This document shows positions 1-8,085 of a DNA stretch of 17,415 nt, piece after piece (position 1 is the first letter of the stretch; the number at the start of each line of letters is the position of its first letter). The notes beneath the pieces are model-generated. The model saw only the letters and a program-made list of their open reading frames with translations, was not told where the DNA came from and did no database searches. Origin of the DNA: Fen-1467 sp035519475. GTDB lineage: Bacteria; Verrucomicrobiota; Verrucomicrobiia; Opitutales; Opitutaceae. The position numbers and the translations under genes were made by a program. Location of the stretch: NCBI GenBank assembly GCA_035519475.1, contig DATIWI010000304.1, positions 1-17,415 of the forward strand, in the 5' to 3' direction.

Positions 1-1067
1 ACATTCCCGAACAGGTGGCGATGATCAATGAGCTCCTCGCCAAGGGCCTCGCCTACGTCGCGCCCGACGGTTCCGTATACTACCGGATCGCCGCGTTTCC
101 CAAGTACGGCGCGCTCTCCCGCATCAGGGAGCGCGAGCTCAGGCCGACCGTCACCGCCGCTGACGACGACCACAAGGACGCCGTCGGCGACTTCGCTCTC
201 TGGAAAGCCCACAAACCCGACGAGGACGGCGACGTGAAATGGCCGGGGCCGCGCGGCGCGGCCGCGGGCCGCCCCGGCTGGCACGTCGAGTGCAGCGCGA
301 TGAGCAAGAAATACCTCGGCGATACGCTCGACCTGCACGCCGGCGGGGTCGATCTGCTTTTCCCCCACCACGAAAACGAAATCGCCCAGAGTGAAGGCTG
401 CACCGGCCACCTCTTCTCTCACCACTGGTACCACAGCGAATTCCTGCTCGTCGACGGCAGGAAGATGAGCAAGAGCCTCGGCAACCTCTACACGCTCGGC
501 GACCTTGTGAACCGATTCCATCCCGAAGAGGGTGCGATGCGATATGCCCTTCTTGCAGGGCATCCTCGCAAGCAACTCAATTTCAGTTTCCAATCACTCG
601 GAGCCGCAAATAAAGCCATTGGCACGCTCGACAGGGTTCGCGGCGACTTCGTGAACAGATTTGGTCCGATCGCCGATGCCGATCCCAGCACCCGTTTCGA
701 TGCGGTGCTCGGCGCTTTGCGTGACGATCTGAATACACCGTCTGCGCTGGGTGCCTTGTTCAGCGCCCTAAGAGGATTCGAACCAAAATCGCCAGGGACA
801 ACACGATCTGATTTCGCCGCATATGAGCGAGTACTTTATTCCTTTGGATTCAATCTACAGGCCGCGCAGAACCGAGGAATGTCGACACCAAGATTTCCTG
901 TTATTGAAGCCCCTCCGGAAATCGCTGCCCTTGCCACGAAGCGCTGGGCGGCGCGGCAGGCCAAGGATTTCAAAACCGCTGATGCCCTGCGCGCTGAACT
1001 CGCCGCGGCCGGCTGGGCCATGCTCGACGGCAAGGACGGGTACAGGCTCGAACCACTGAAAAAATGA
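1..1067 (+). CDS. cysS: Cysteinyl-tRNA synthetase, 5'-truncated by window edge
   Basis: Class I aminoacyl-tRNA synthetase that charges tRNA-Cys with cysteine in the cytoplasm. The frame is open from base 3 (I-P-E-Q-V-A-M...), so the GTG at 15 and ATG at 21 are internal codons and the true start, with the HIGH signature, lies upstream. Numbering from the GTG codon, the protein shows DFALWKAHKP, then GRPGWHVECSAMS with Cys93 as a zinc ligand, then FPHHENEIAQSE with the His and Glu zinc ligands, then the ATP-loop signature KMSKS at 150-154, and a helical C-terminal part ending in a DALRAEL-type segment (residues ~323-329), normal for CysRS. The stop is TGA at 1065-1067. About 505-905 is visibly poorer in GC than the rest, although the reading frame and protein look intact. 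thrS follows 129 bp downstream on the same strand. Identity is firm. Confidence 0.96.
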   Translation, partial: IPEQVAMINELLAKGLAYVAPDGSVYYRIAAFPKYGALSRIRERELRPTVTAADDDHKDAVGDFALWKAHKPDEDGDVKWPGPRGAAAGRPGWHVECSAMSKKYLGDTLDLHAGGVDLLFPHHENEIAQSEGCTGHLFSHHWYHSEFLLVDGRKMSKSLGNLYTLGDLVNRFHPEEGAMRYALLAGHPRKQLNFSFQSLGAANKAIGTLDRVRGDFVNRFGPIADADPSTRFDAVLGALRDDLNTPSALGALFSALRGFEPKSPGTTRSDFAAYERVLYSFGFNLQAAQNRGMSTPRFPVIEAPPEIAALATKRWAARQAKDFKTADALRAELAAAGWAMLDGKDGYRLEPLKK

Positions 1068-1070
1068 ATT

Positions 1071-1182
1071 GCCACGAAAAGGCGCAAAAATCCTTTGTTG
1101 CCGGCAACGTTTGTTGTCGCGCCCATAGGCGCGCGGTGACCTCTTGCCGAAGCCGTTGACTCTTTTTGTGCCTTTTTACGGC
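1071..1182. repeat. Nested inverted repeats filling the cysS-thrS gap
   Basis: The outer arms are 1071-1090 (gccacgaaaaggcgcaaaaa) and 1163-1182. The reverse complement of the second arm matches the first at 16 of 20 positions. Inside lie a perfect 12-bp palindrome gttgccggcaac at 1097-1108 and a hairpin with a perfect 6-bp stem at 1118-1123/1128-1133 (cgcgcc / ggcgcg, loop cata). The arrangement could fold into one branched RNA. It may be a dispersed intergenic element, a terminator for cysS (the second arm has T runs), or a leader affecting thrS. The symmetry is directly visible; the function is not known. Confidence 0.6.
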
Positions 1183-1196
1183 CCACTCTCTTCACC

Positions 1197-3035
1197 ATGG
1201 CTATGACTCCACTCGAAGAACTCCGTCATTCGTGTTCGCATGTGCTCGCCACGGCGGTGCTGCGTCTCTGGCCCGAGACCAAGCTCGACATCGGCCCGCC
1301 GACGGAGACCGGCTTCTACTACGACGTCGATCTCGACCGGAAGCTGACCGCCGAGGATCTCGCCAAGATCGAGGCCGAGATGCAGAAAATCGTCGCCGAG
1401 AACCAGCTGTTCACGCGCAAGGAGGTCAGCCGCGACGAAGCCGTGGGCATCATCAAGAAGATCGGCCAGGAACGCTACAAGATCGGCCGGCTCGCCGACA
1501 TTCCCGAGGGGGAAGCCATCTCGTTTTACCAGAACGGCGAGTTCATCGACCTGTGTGCCGGAACTCATGTCCGAAGGACCGGCGACATCCAAAACGGCGC
1601 ATTCAAGCTGCTCTCGATCGCGGGTTCCTACCATCGCGGCGACGAGCGCAACAAGCAGTTGCAGCGCGTGTACGGCACGGCTTTCCCGAGCCAGGCCGAG
1701 CTCGACGCCTACCTGCACCAGCTCGAGCAGGCGAAGCTGCGCGACCACCGCAAGCTCGGCAAGGATCTCAAGCTATTCGTCATGGACGACACGGTGGGGC
1801 AGGGCCTCGTCCTTTGGACGCCCGCCGGCGCAGTCATCCGACAGGAATTGCAGACCTTTATCTCGGCCGAGCTGCGCAAGCAGGGCTACCACCAGGTCTT
1901 CACCCCCCATATTGGCCGGCTCGAACTCTACCGCACCTCGGGCCACTTCCCTTATTACCGCGATTCGCAGTACCCGCCAATCATTGAACGTGAGGCGATG
2001 GACGGGCTCGCGAAGGAGAACTGCTCCTGCGCGCAATTGGCCAACCTATTGGGGAAAGGCGAGGTCGATGGCTACCTGCTCAAACCGATGAATTGCCCGC
2101 ACCACATCAAGATCTATGCGTCCCAGCCGCGCTCGTACCGCGACCTGCCGGTGCGCCTGGCCGAGTTCGGCACCGTCTACCGCTGGGAGCAGTCGGGCGA
2201 ACTCAACGGCATGACCCGCGTCCGCGGCATGACCCAAGACGATGCGCATCTCTTCTGCACGGAGGAGCAGGTGCCAAGGGAGATCATCGGCTGCCTTTCG
2301 CTCGTCAAAATCATCCTCTCCACACTCGGCATGGCCGACTATCGCGTGCGGGTCGGGTTGCGCGATCCCGACTCGGCCAAGTACATCGGCGATCCGGCCA
2401 ACTGGGACAAGGCCGAGGCCGCGTGCCGCGAGGCGGCCAAGACGCTCGGCATGCCCTTCACCGAGGAGCCGGGCGAGGCCGCATTCTACGGCCCGAAGAT
2501 CGACTTCATCGTCAAGGACGTGATCGGCCGCGAGTGGCAGCTCGGCACGGTGCAGGTGGACTACAATCTGCCGCAGCGCTTCGACCTCGCCTACATCGGC
2601 GCCGACAACCAGGCACACCGGCCGGTGATGATCCACCGGGCGCCCTTCGGCTCGATGGAGCGGTTCGTGGGCGTGCTGATCGAGCATTTCGCGGGCGATT
2701 TTCCGGCCTGGCTCGCCCCGGAGCAGGCCCGCGTGCTGCCGATCAGCGAAAAGGTCGGCGACTACGCCCGGTCCGCGACCGACCGCCTCAAGGCCGCCGG
2801 CTTCCGCGTCGGGCTCGACGAGCACTCCGACAAGCTTGGCGCCAAAATCCGCCGCGCCGAGGTCGAGAAGGTGCCCTACGCGCTCGTGATCGGTCCCAAA
2901 GAGGCCGAGGCGAAAGCCGTCGCCGTGCGCTCGCGGGCCAAGGGCGACGAAGGCGTGATGCCGCTCGACGCGTTTCTCGAGAAGCTGCGCCTCGAAGTCC
3001 AGACCCGGGCTCTGGCGGAAAAGAAGAAGACCTGA
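1197..3035 (+). CDS. thrS: Threonyl-tRNA synthetase lacking the TGS domain
   Basis: Class II aminoacyl-tRNA synthetase, 612 aa, that charges tRNA-Thr and edits mischarged Ser-tRNA-Thr. It opens directly in the editing domain: HSCSH at residues 11-15 and CAGTH at 120-124 form the metal-binding H-x3-H and C-x3-H pairs. The catalytic core follows, with zinc ligands Cys300 (KPMNCPHH), His351 (DDAHLFC) and His480 (MIHRAPFG), motif 2 around RLAEFGTVYRWE (320-331) and motif 3 around GSMERFVGVLIEH (485-497). The anticodon-binding domain runs from about 505 to the end. The family is usually about 640 aa with an N-terminal TGS domain. That domain is absent, and its ~60 residues would have to be encoded inside cysS. 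A segment at about 258-290 looks like an insertion relative to the E. coli enzyme. The start is ATG 1197; ATG 1203 is the alternative. No clear Shine-Dalgarno sequence is visible. Confidence 0.97.
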   Translation: MAMTPLEELRHSCSHVLATAVLRLWPETKLDIGPPTETGFYYDVDLDRKLTAEDLAKIEAEMQKIVAENQLFTRKEVSRDEAVGIIKKIGQERYKIGRLADIPEGEAISFYQNGEFIDLCAGTHVRRTGDIQNGAFKLLSIAGSYHRGDERNKQLQRVYGTAFPSQAELDAYLHQLEQAKLRDHRKLGKDLKLFVMDDTVGQGLVLWTPAGAVIRQELQTFISAELRKQGYHQVFTPHIGRLELYRTSGHFPYYRDSQYPPIIEREAMDGLAKENCSCAQLANLLGKGEVDGYLLKPMNCPHHIKIYASQPRSYRDLPVRLAEFGTVYRWEQSGELNGMTRVRGMTQDDAHLFCTEEQVPREIIGCLSLVKIILSTLGMADYRVRVGLRDPDSAKYIGDPANWDKAEAACREAAKTLGMPFTEEPGEAAFYGPKIDFIVKDVIGREWQLGTVQVDYNLPQRFDLAYIGADNQAHRPVMIHRAPFGSMERFVGVLIEHFAGDFPAWLAPEQARVLPISEKVGDYARSATDRLKAAGFRVGLDEHSDKLGAKIRRAEVEKVPYALVIGPKEAEAKAVAVRSRAKGDEGVMPLDAFLEKLRLEVQTRALAEKKKT

Positions 3036-3130
3036 ACTGTTCGAGCCGGGCGACGTCGCGCCTGCCCGAGGCCGGAGCCATGGATCGGGTCGCGGGTGGT
3101 CGCCGGCGCCGCCTCTCCGCCTCGCCAGCA

Positions 3131-5398
3131 ATGACGGCATCGCCGCACCTTCCGCCCCGCCCGCTTGAGCCGGCTGCCGCCACGGTGTCACGCGGAGCCG
3201 TCGCTCTCGCCTGCGCCGCGCTCGTCGTCGCGGTCCTCGCGGCCTATGCGAACAGCCTGCGCGGGCCGTTTGTCTACGACGACCGGGACGCGATCATCGA
3301 GAACCCCACCCTGCGCCATCTCTGGCCGATCTCGGACGTGCTGGCGCCGCCGGGCGCGGGCGTCACCGTCAGCGGCCGGCCGGTGTTGAATCTCTCGCTG
3401 GCGCTCAACTTCGCGGCGGGAGGCCTCGACGTCCGCGGCTATCATGCCGTCAACCTCCTCATCCACGTGCTGGCGTGCCTGACGCTGTTCGGCCTGGTGC
3501 GGCGCACGCTGCTCCTGCCCGCGCTGCGCGAGCGCCTCGGCGCCGCCGCGGTGCCCGTCGCGTTCACGGCGGCGGCGCTGTGGGCGTTGCACCCGCTGCA
3601 GACCGAGGCGGTGACCTACATCGTGCAGCGCGCCGAGTCGCTCATGGGCCTCTTCTACCTGCTCACGCTCTACGGCTTCGTGCGCAGCGTGGACGCCCCG
3701 GCCCCGGGCCGCTGGCGGCTGCTGGCGTTCGGCGCCTGCCTGCTGGGCATGGGGACGAAGGAGAACCTGGTATCCGCGCCAGTGCTGGTGCTGCTGCTCG
3801 ATCGCGCGTTCGTGGCGGGGAGTTTCGCCGGGGCGTGGCGCCGGCGGCGCGGGTTTTATGCGGCGCTGGCAGCGACGTGGATCCTCCTCGGCCTCGTGCT
3901 CGCCACTACGGGCGGCAACCGCGGGGGCTCGGCCGGCTTCGGGCTGGCGATTTCGTGGTGGGACTACGCGCTGACGCAGTTCCTCGCCCTGGTGCACTAT
4001 CTACGACTGTCGTTCTGGCCCGCGCCGCTGATCTTTGATTACGGCACGTTTTGGATCCATGGCCTGGTCTACGTGTGGCCCCAGGCCTGCGTCGTGGCCG
4101 CCGTGATCGCCGGGACCCTGGTCGCGCTGTGGCGGAATCGAGCGGTCGGAGTCCTCGGCGCGTGGTACCTCGCCATCCTGGCCCCGACCTCGCTTGTGCC
4201 CGGAATGACGCAGCGAATCGTCGAACACCGGATGTATTTGCCGCTCGCGCCGTTGTTCGTGCTGGTCGCGGGATTGTGCCAGCGCCGCTGCGGAAGCCGC
4301 GGCCTGGCCGCGCTCCTCGCGCTGGCCGCCGGTTTCGGGCTCCTCTCCTTCCGCCGCAACACCGATTACCGCTCGGAGATAGCGCTGTGGGAGGACACGG
4401 TGGCCAAGCGGCCCGCCAACGCGGGCGCGCACGCCAACCTCGGCGCGGCCCTCGCCGACGCCGCCCGCATGCGGGAGGCCGTGCGGGAAGACGCCACGGC
4501 GCTCCGGCTCGGCCCCAACCCCGTCGCCACCCGCAACAACCTCGGCACGGCGCTCGTCGCCGTCGGACGGGTGCGCGAGGCGGTCGAGGAGCTGCAGGAG
4601 TCGCTGCGCCAGGAGCCGGATGACGCCCAGGCCCACCTGAATCTCGGCGTGGCCCTCGACATGCTGAAGCGCACGCCGGAGGCGATTCCCCACTATGAGG
4701 CGTCCTTGCGGGGCAAGCCGAACTCCGCGGCGGCGCACGCCAATCTGGGCGACGCGTTGTCCCGCTCCGGGCGCAACGCGGAGGGGATCGCCCACCTGGA
4801 GGAGGCGCTGCGCCTGCAACCCGATTTCGTCGCCGCCCACTACAATCTTGCCGCGGCGCTGGCCCGGGCCGGCCGCCTGGAGGAGGCGCAGGCGCAGTTC
4901 GCGGCCGGACTCCGGCTCAGGCCCGCCGACGCGGAGGCGCACGCCAATTGGGGTGGCGTTCTGCTCGCGACGGGTCACCCCGCGGAAGCCATGGCGCAAT
5001 TCGAGTCCGCGCTCCGGCTGCAGCCCGAATCCGCTTCGTATCACTACAACTACGGCAGCGTGCTGGCGGCGGCGGGCCGGCTCGACGAGGCCGTGCTCCA
5101 GTTCGAAGCGGCGCTGCGGCTGCAGCCCGACTACGTCGAGGCCCACAACAACCTGGGCAATGCGCTCACCTTGCTGGGCCGCGAAGCGGAAGCCCTGCCG
5201 CACTACGAAGCGGCGCTGCGGCTGAACCCCGGCCATCCGTCCGCCCACAACAACCTGGGTCTTGCGCTCGCCCGGCTCGGCCGTCTGCCCGAGGCGGCGG
5301 CGCAATTCGCCGAGGCGCTGCGGCTGGCCCCCGACTATCAGGAGGCGCGCGACAACCTCGCCCGGGCGCAGGAGCAGCTGCGCGCGGCGCCGCCCTAG
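3131..5398 (+). CDS. GT-C-like membrane protein with nine C-terminal TPRs (family A, copy A1)
   Basis: 755 aa. The N-terminal half is polytopic. Membrane helix 1 (~22-42) is followed by GPFVYDD with the acidic pair D50-D51, where GT-C enzymes place catalytic acid residues. Then come SGRPVLNLSLALNF, HPLQTEAVTYIVQRAESL with E159, YLRLSFWP...FDYG (290-305, like the DUF1736 segment of TMTC proteins) and VEHRMYLPLA. Residues 434-739 form nine 34-residue TPRs of the form NLGxAL...GR..EA...YEAALRL.P. This architecture matches TMTC/PMT-like protein O-glycosyltransferases, which use polyprenyl-phosphate sugars on the non-cytoplasmic face; activity, sugar and acceptor are inferred. Start ATG 3131 is chosen because it aligns without a gap to A2's ATG at exactly 2310 bp. 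ATG 3080 in the same frame is possible. No convincing Shine-Dalgarno sequence precedes 3131. A2 begins 42 bp after the stop, suggesting cotranscription. Confidence 0.85.
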   Translation: MTASPHLPPRPLEPAAATVSRGAVALACAALVVAVLAAYANSLRGPFVYDDRDAIIENPTLRHLWPISDVLAPPGAGVTVSGRPVLNLSLALNFAAGGLDVRGYHAVNLLIHVLACLTLFGLVRRTLLLPALRERLGAAAVPVAFTAAALWALHPLQTEAVTYIVQRAESLMGLFYLLTLYGFVRSVDAPAPGRWRLLAFGACLLGMGTKENLVSAPVLVLLLDRAFVAGSFAGAWRRRRGFYAALAATWILLGLVLATTGGNRGGSAGFGLAISWWDYALTQFLALVHYLRLSFWPAPLIFDYGTFWIHGLVYVWPQACVVAAVIAGTLVALWRNRAVGVLGAWYLAILAPTSLVPGMTQRIVEHRMYLPLAPLFVLVAGLCQRRCGSRGLAALLALAAGFGLLSFRRNTDYRSEIALWEDTVAKRPANAGAHANLGAALADAARMREAVREDATALRLGPNPVATRNNLGTALVAVGRVREAVEELQESLRQEPDDAQAHLNLGVALDMLKRTPEAIPHYEASLRGKPNSAAAHANLGDALSRSGRNAEGIAHLEEALRLQPDFVAAHYNLAAALARAGRLEEAQAQFAAGLRLRPADAEAHANWGGVLLATGHPAEAMAQFESALRLQPESASYHYNYGSVLAAAGRLDEAVLQFEAALRLQPDYVEAHNNLGNALTLLGREAEALPHYEAALRLNPGHPSAHNNLGLALARLGRLPEAAAQFAEALRLAPDYQEARDNLARAQEQLRAAPP

Positions 5399-5440
5399 CG
5401 TCAGCCCCTGGTGAGCAGCCACCTCAGATCCGCCGGCATC

Positions 5441-7714
5441 ATGATGGGCTCGCGTCACGACCCGCCCCGCCCGCCCGAGCCGGGCGCCGCCTCGTCGGCG
5501 CGCCGGTCCGTTGCCCTCGCCGGCGCCGTCCTCGTTCTCGCCGTCTTCGCCGCCTATGCGAACAGCTGGTCCGGACCGTTTGTCTACGACGACAAGGATT
5601 CGATCGTCGACAACCTCACCCTGCGGCGTCTCTGGCCGCTCTCGGAGGCGCTGGCTCCGCCCGGCGGGGATCTCACGGTCAGCGGCCGGCCCGCCTTGAA
5701 CCTCTCGTTGGCGCTCAACTTTGCGGCCGGCGGCCTCGATGTTCGCGGCTATCATGCTGTCAACATCCTCATCCACGCGCTCGCCTGCTTGACGTTGTTC
5801 GGGCTGGCGCGGCGTACGCTGGCCCTCCCCTCGCTCCGCGCGCGCTTCGGCAGGGCCGCGGTGCCGGTCGCGTTCACGGTGGCGGCGCTGTGGGCGTTGC
5901 ATCCGCTGCAATCCGAGGGGGTGACCTACATCGTGCAGCGCGCCGAGTCGCTCATGGGCCTGTTCTACCTGCTCACCCTCTATGGTTTCGTGCGCAGCCT
6001 CGACGCGCCTGCGCCGGGCCGCTGGCGGATCCTGTCGGTGGCCGCGTGCCTCGCGGGCATGGCGACGAAGGAGAACATGGTTTCCGCCCCGGTGCTGGTG
6101 CTGCTGTTCGATCGCGCGTTCGTGGCCGGCGGCTTCGCGGAGGCGTGGCGGCGGCGGCGCGGATTCCATGCGGCGCTGGCATCGACCTGGATTCTGCTCG
6201 GGTGGCTGCTCGTCAGCACAGGCGGCAACCGTGGCGGGTCGGCCGGCTTCGGCCTCGGCGTCTCCTGGTGGACCTACGCGCTGACCCAGTTTCCCGCACT
6301 CGTGCATTACCTGCGGCTGTCGTGCTGGCCGACGCCGCTGATCTTCGCCTACGATACCTACTGGATCGGACACCTGGCGGACGTGTGGCTGCAGGCCGGC
6401 CTCGTCCTCGCGCTCGTCGCGGGAACGCTGTCAGCGTGGTGGCGGCGGCCGGCAGTCGGGTTTCTCGGCGCGTGGTTTTTCGCGGTTCTCGCGCCGACCT
6501 CGCTCATTCCCGGGACGACGCAGCAGATCGTCGAGCACCGGATGTATTTGCCGCTCGCGCCCGTGGTGGTGCTGATCGTGACGGCGGTCCACCTAGCCAG
6601 CGGGCGCCGCGGCCTCGCGGCGCTCCTGGCGCTCGCGGCCGGGCTGGGTTTTCTCACCCACCAGCGCAATGCCTGCTATCGCAGCGAGATCGCCCTGTGG
6701 TCCGACACGGTGGCGAAGCAGCCGGCCAACGCCAGCGCGCACTCCGGTCTGGGCGCGGCCCTGGCCGACGCCGGCCGTATCGCCGACGCCATTCGGGAGG
6801 ACGAAACCACGCTGCGGCTGAATCCGACCCACCTCACCACCCGCAACAACCTCGGCGCCGCGCTCATCGCCGTGGGACGCATCGACGAGGCGATCCAGCA
6901 ATTGGAGGAGTCGCTGCGCCAAGATCCGGACAGCGCCCAGGCCCACCTGAATCTCGGTGCGGCGCTGGCCCTCCTCAAGCGCACGCCGGAGGCGATGGCC
7001 CACTATGAGGCGGCCTTGCGGCGCGATCCGAACTCCGCCCAAGCGCATGCCAATCTGGGCGACGCGTTGTCCCGCTCCGGTCGCAACGCGGAGGCGATCG
7101 CCCACCTGCGGGAGGCGCTGCGACTGAAACCGGGCTACGTTGCCGTCCATTACAGCCTCGCCACGGCGCTGGCCCGGGCCGGCCGCCTGGAGGAGGCGCA
7201 GACGCAGTTCGCGGCCGGGCTCCGGCATACGCCCGCCGACGCCGAGGCCTACGCCCACTGGGGCGGTGTGCTGCTCGCGATCGGCCATCCCGCGGAGGCC
7301 CTAGCGCAATTCGAATCCGCGCTCCGGCTGCAGCCCGATTCCGCATTGTACTCCTACAACTGCGGCAGCGTGCTGGCGGCGATCGGCCGGCTCGACGAAG
7401 CGGTGCGCCAGTTCGAGACGGCGCTGCGCCTGCAGCCCGACTATCTCGAGGCCCACAACAATCTGGGCAATGCGCTCACCCTGCTCGGCCGCGAAGCGGA
7501 AGCCCTGCCGCACTACGAAGCGGCCCTGCGGCTGAATCCCAGCCATCCGTCCGCCCACAACAACCTGGGCCTCGCGCTCGCCCGGCTCGGCCGTCTGCCC
7601 GAGGCGGCGGCGCAATTCGCCGAGGCGCTGCGGCTGGCCCCCGACTATCAGGAGGCGCGCGACAATCTCGCCCGGGCGCAGGAGCAGCTGCGGGCGGCGC
7701 CGCCCCGGGACTGA
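5441..7714 (+). CDS. GT-C-like membrane protein with nine C-terminal TPRs (family A, copy A2)
   Basis: 757 aa, a tandem duplicate of the preceding gene, aligned end to end without indels apart from two extra C-terminal residues (RD). It keeps the DD pair after helix 1 (YDDKDS, D50-D51), SGRPALNLSLALNF, HPLQSEGVTYIVQRAESL with E159, VEHRMYLPLA and nine 34-residue TPRs (~434-739). Divergence from A1 is uneven. The first TPRs differ at many positions, whereas the last 84 residues shared with A1 differ at one (Gly to Ser). Expected role as for A1: transfer of a lipid-carried sugar to protein outside the cytoplasm, with the TPR tail as a binding platform (inferred). ATG 5441 is preferred by homology. 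ATG 5444 and in-frame GTG 5411 are alternatives, and no strong ribosome-binding site distinguishes them. Confidence 0.85.
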   Translation: MMGSRHDPPRPPEPGAASSARRSVALAGAVLVLAVFAAYANSWSGPFVYDDKDSIVDNLTLRRLWPLSEALAPPGGDLTVSGRPALNLSLALNFAAGGLDVRGYHAVNILIHALACLTLFGLARRTLALPSLRARFGRAAVPVAFTVAALWALHPLQSEGVTYIVQRAESLMGLFYLLTLYGFVRSLDAPAPGRWRILSVAACLAGMATKENMVSAPVLVLLFDRAFVAGGFAEAWRRRRGFHAALASTWILLGWLLVSTGGNRGGSAGFGLGVSWWTYALTQFPALVHYLRLSCWPTPLIFAYDTYWIGHLADVWLQAGLVLALVAGTLSAWWRRPAVGFLGAWFFAVLAPTSLIPGTTQQIVEHRMYLPLAPVVVLIVTAVHLASGRRGLAALLALAAGLGFLTHQRNACYRSEIALWSDTVAKQPANASAHSGLGAALADAGRIADAIREDETTLRLNPTHLTTRNNLGAALIAVGRIDEAIQQLEESLRQDPDSAQAHLNLGAALALLKRTPEAMAHYEAALRRDPNSAQAHANLGDALSRSGRNAEAIAHLREALRLKPGYVAVHYSLATALARAGRLEEAQTQFAAGLRHTPADAEAYAHWGGVLLAIGHPAEALAQFESALRLQPDSALYSYNCGSVLAAIGRLDEAVRQFETALRLQPDYLEAHNNLGNALTLLGREAEALPHYEAALRLNPSHPSAHNNLGLALARLGRLPEAAAQFAEALRLAPDYQEARDNLARAQEQLRAAPPRD

Positions 7715-8085
7715 ATCGCGACCATCGATCCGGCGGCTCCGGTGCACGCGGCCGGCGGGCAATGCGCCCGGCCGGCGCCGATCTTCGCCCGACGTCGCCC
7801 GCCGCTGACCGCGCCCTACTGCGGCTCCGGCCGACTGCGCACAGCCCCCGCGGAGGCCCCCCGCCGCCCGCGGCGGAGGTGCGCTTGCCGGCTCCCGAGG
7901 TGCCGGCGGCATCGACCGGATCGCCGCGACACGATCGGCTTATTGGCAGGCTCCGATGAGCGCCGACTCCCGACCGGTCGAAGTCGCACTTTTTGATTGA
8001 TCGACGCCAAACTTAGGTGCAAAAGGACACGTGTCTTAGTTTGCGTTCCTACCCCTTCACCCCCGGTAAAGGAAAGAACATACCG
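7715..8085. other. 371-bp non-coding gap before the TonB receptor gene
   Basis: No credible gene is seen here; the short open frames are shadows of high GC. The first two thirds are extremely GC-rich and hold two hairpins. One is 7751-7760/7766-7776, about ten pairs with one bulged base and a 5-nt loop, 36 bp after the A2 stop, without a T tract. The other is 7861-7866/7871-7876, a 6-bp stem with a 4-nt loop. The last ~110 bp become clearly less GC-rich, as expected for a promoter and leader, and contain a perfect 10-bp palindrome gacacgtgtc at 8026-8035. I could not find a -35/-10 pair with correct spacing, so the promoter is unplaced. Confidence 0.5.
8067..8076 (+). promoter_or_regulatory. 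Shine-Dalgarno deciding the receptor start
   Basis: The purine run taaaggaaag ends 9 nt before ATG 8086. It supports this start over the in-frame GTG at 8017. Translation from 8086 also gives a clean signal peptide. Confidence 0.7.

Larger units (their letters stand above)
3131..7714 (+). repeat. Tandem gene duplication, 2310-bp period
   Basis: The A1 and A2 coding sequences are direct repeats whose offset stays at 2310 bp from start codon to 3' end. The longest perfect block I verified is 92 bp (5264-5355 = 7574-7665), in the last TPRs. Another nearly identical stretch surrounds the HPLQ/QRAES codons (about 3610-3650 and 5920-5960). Each copy also has an internal 102-bp coding periodicity from its 34-residue TPRs (about 4430-5350 and 6740-7660). 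Confidence 0.9.

Noticed and set aside
774..784. ggattcgaacc in cysS, whose complement matches the T-loop consensus of tRNAs
   Set aside because: The flanking bases do not form a T stem, no acceptor stem or cloverleaf exists, and it lies in an intact cysS frame.
2093..3130. Long in-frame extension upstream of A1 overlapping thrS
   Set aside because: It is Arg/Gly/Pro-rich out-of-frame thrS sequence. A1 and A2 align exactly from 3131 and 5441, so the gene starts there or, less likely, at 3080.
3060..3140. Possible degenerate dispersed repeat (ggccggagccatggatcgggt-like) between thrS and A1
   Set aside because: It resembles intergenic palindromic repeats of GC-rich genomes only loosely, and no second clear copy is present in the window.
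4430..5350. Regular 102-bp and 105-bp direct periodicities as possible CRISPR or satellite arrays
   Set aside because: They are TPR codons in continuous reading frames, with degenerate repeats and no spacer structure.
4001..6373. 790-codon open frame on the minus strand across A1 and A2, and similar long antisense frames elsewhere (e.g. 2046-3191, 13153-14127)
   Set aside because: They are mirrors of GC-rich codon usage opposite clear protein families. Their products are Arg/Gly/Gln-rich with no recognisable domain, and they run through two genes and the gap between them.
7742..7996. Small open frames in the gap before the receptor
   Set aside because: Arg/Pro-rich translations in extreme GC, no ribosome-binding site, no resemblance to known small proteins.
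8017..8085. GTG 8017 as the start of the TonB receptor
   Set aside because: It would add 23 residues before the signal peptide. ATG 8086 has a good Shine-Dalgarno sequence and directly precedes a normal signal peptide.
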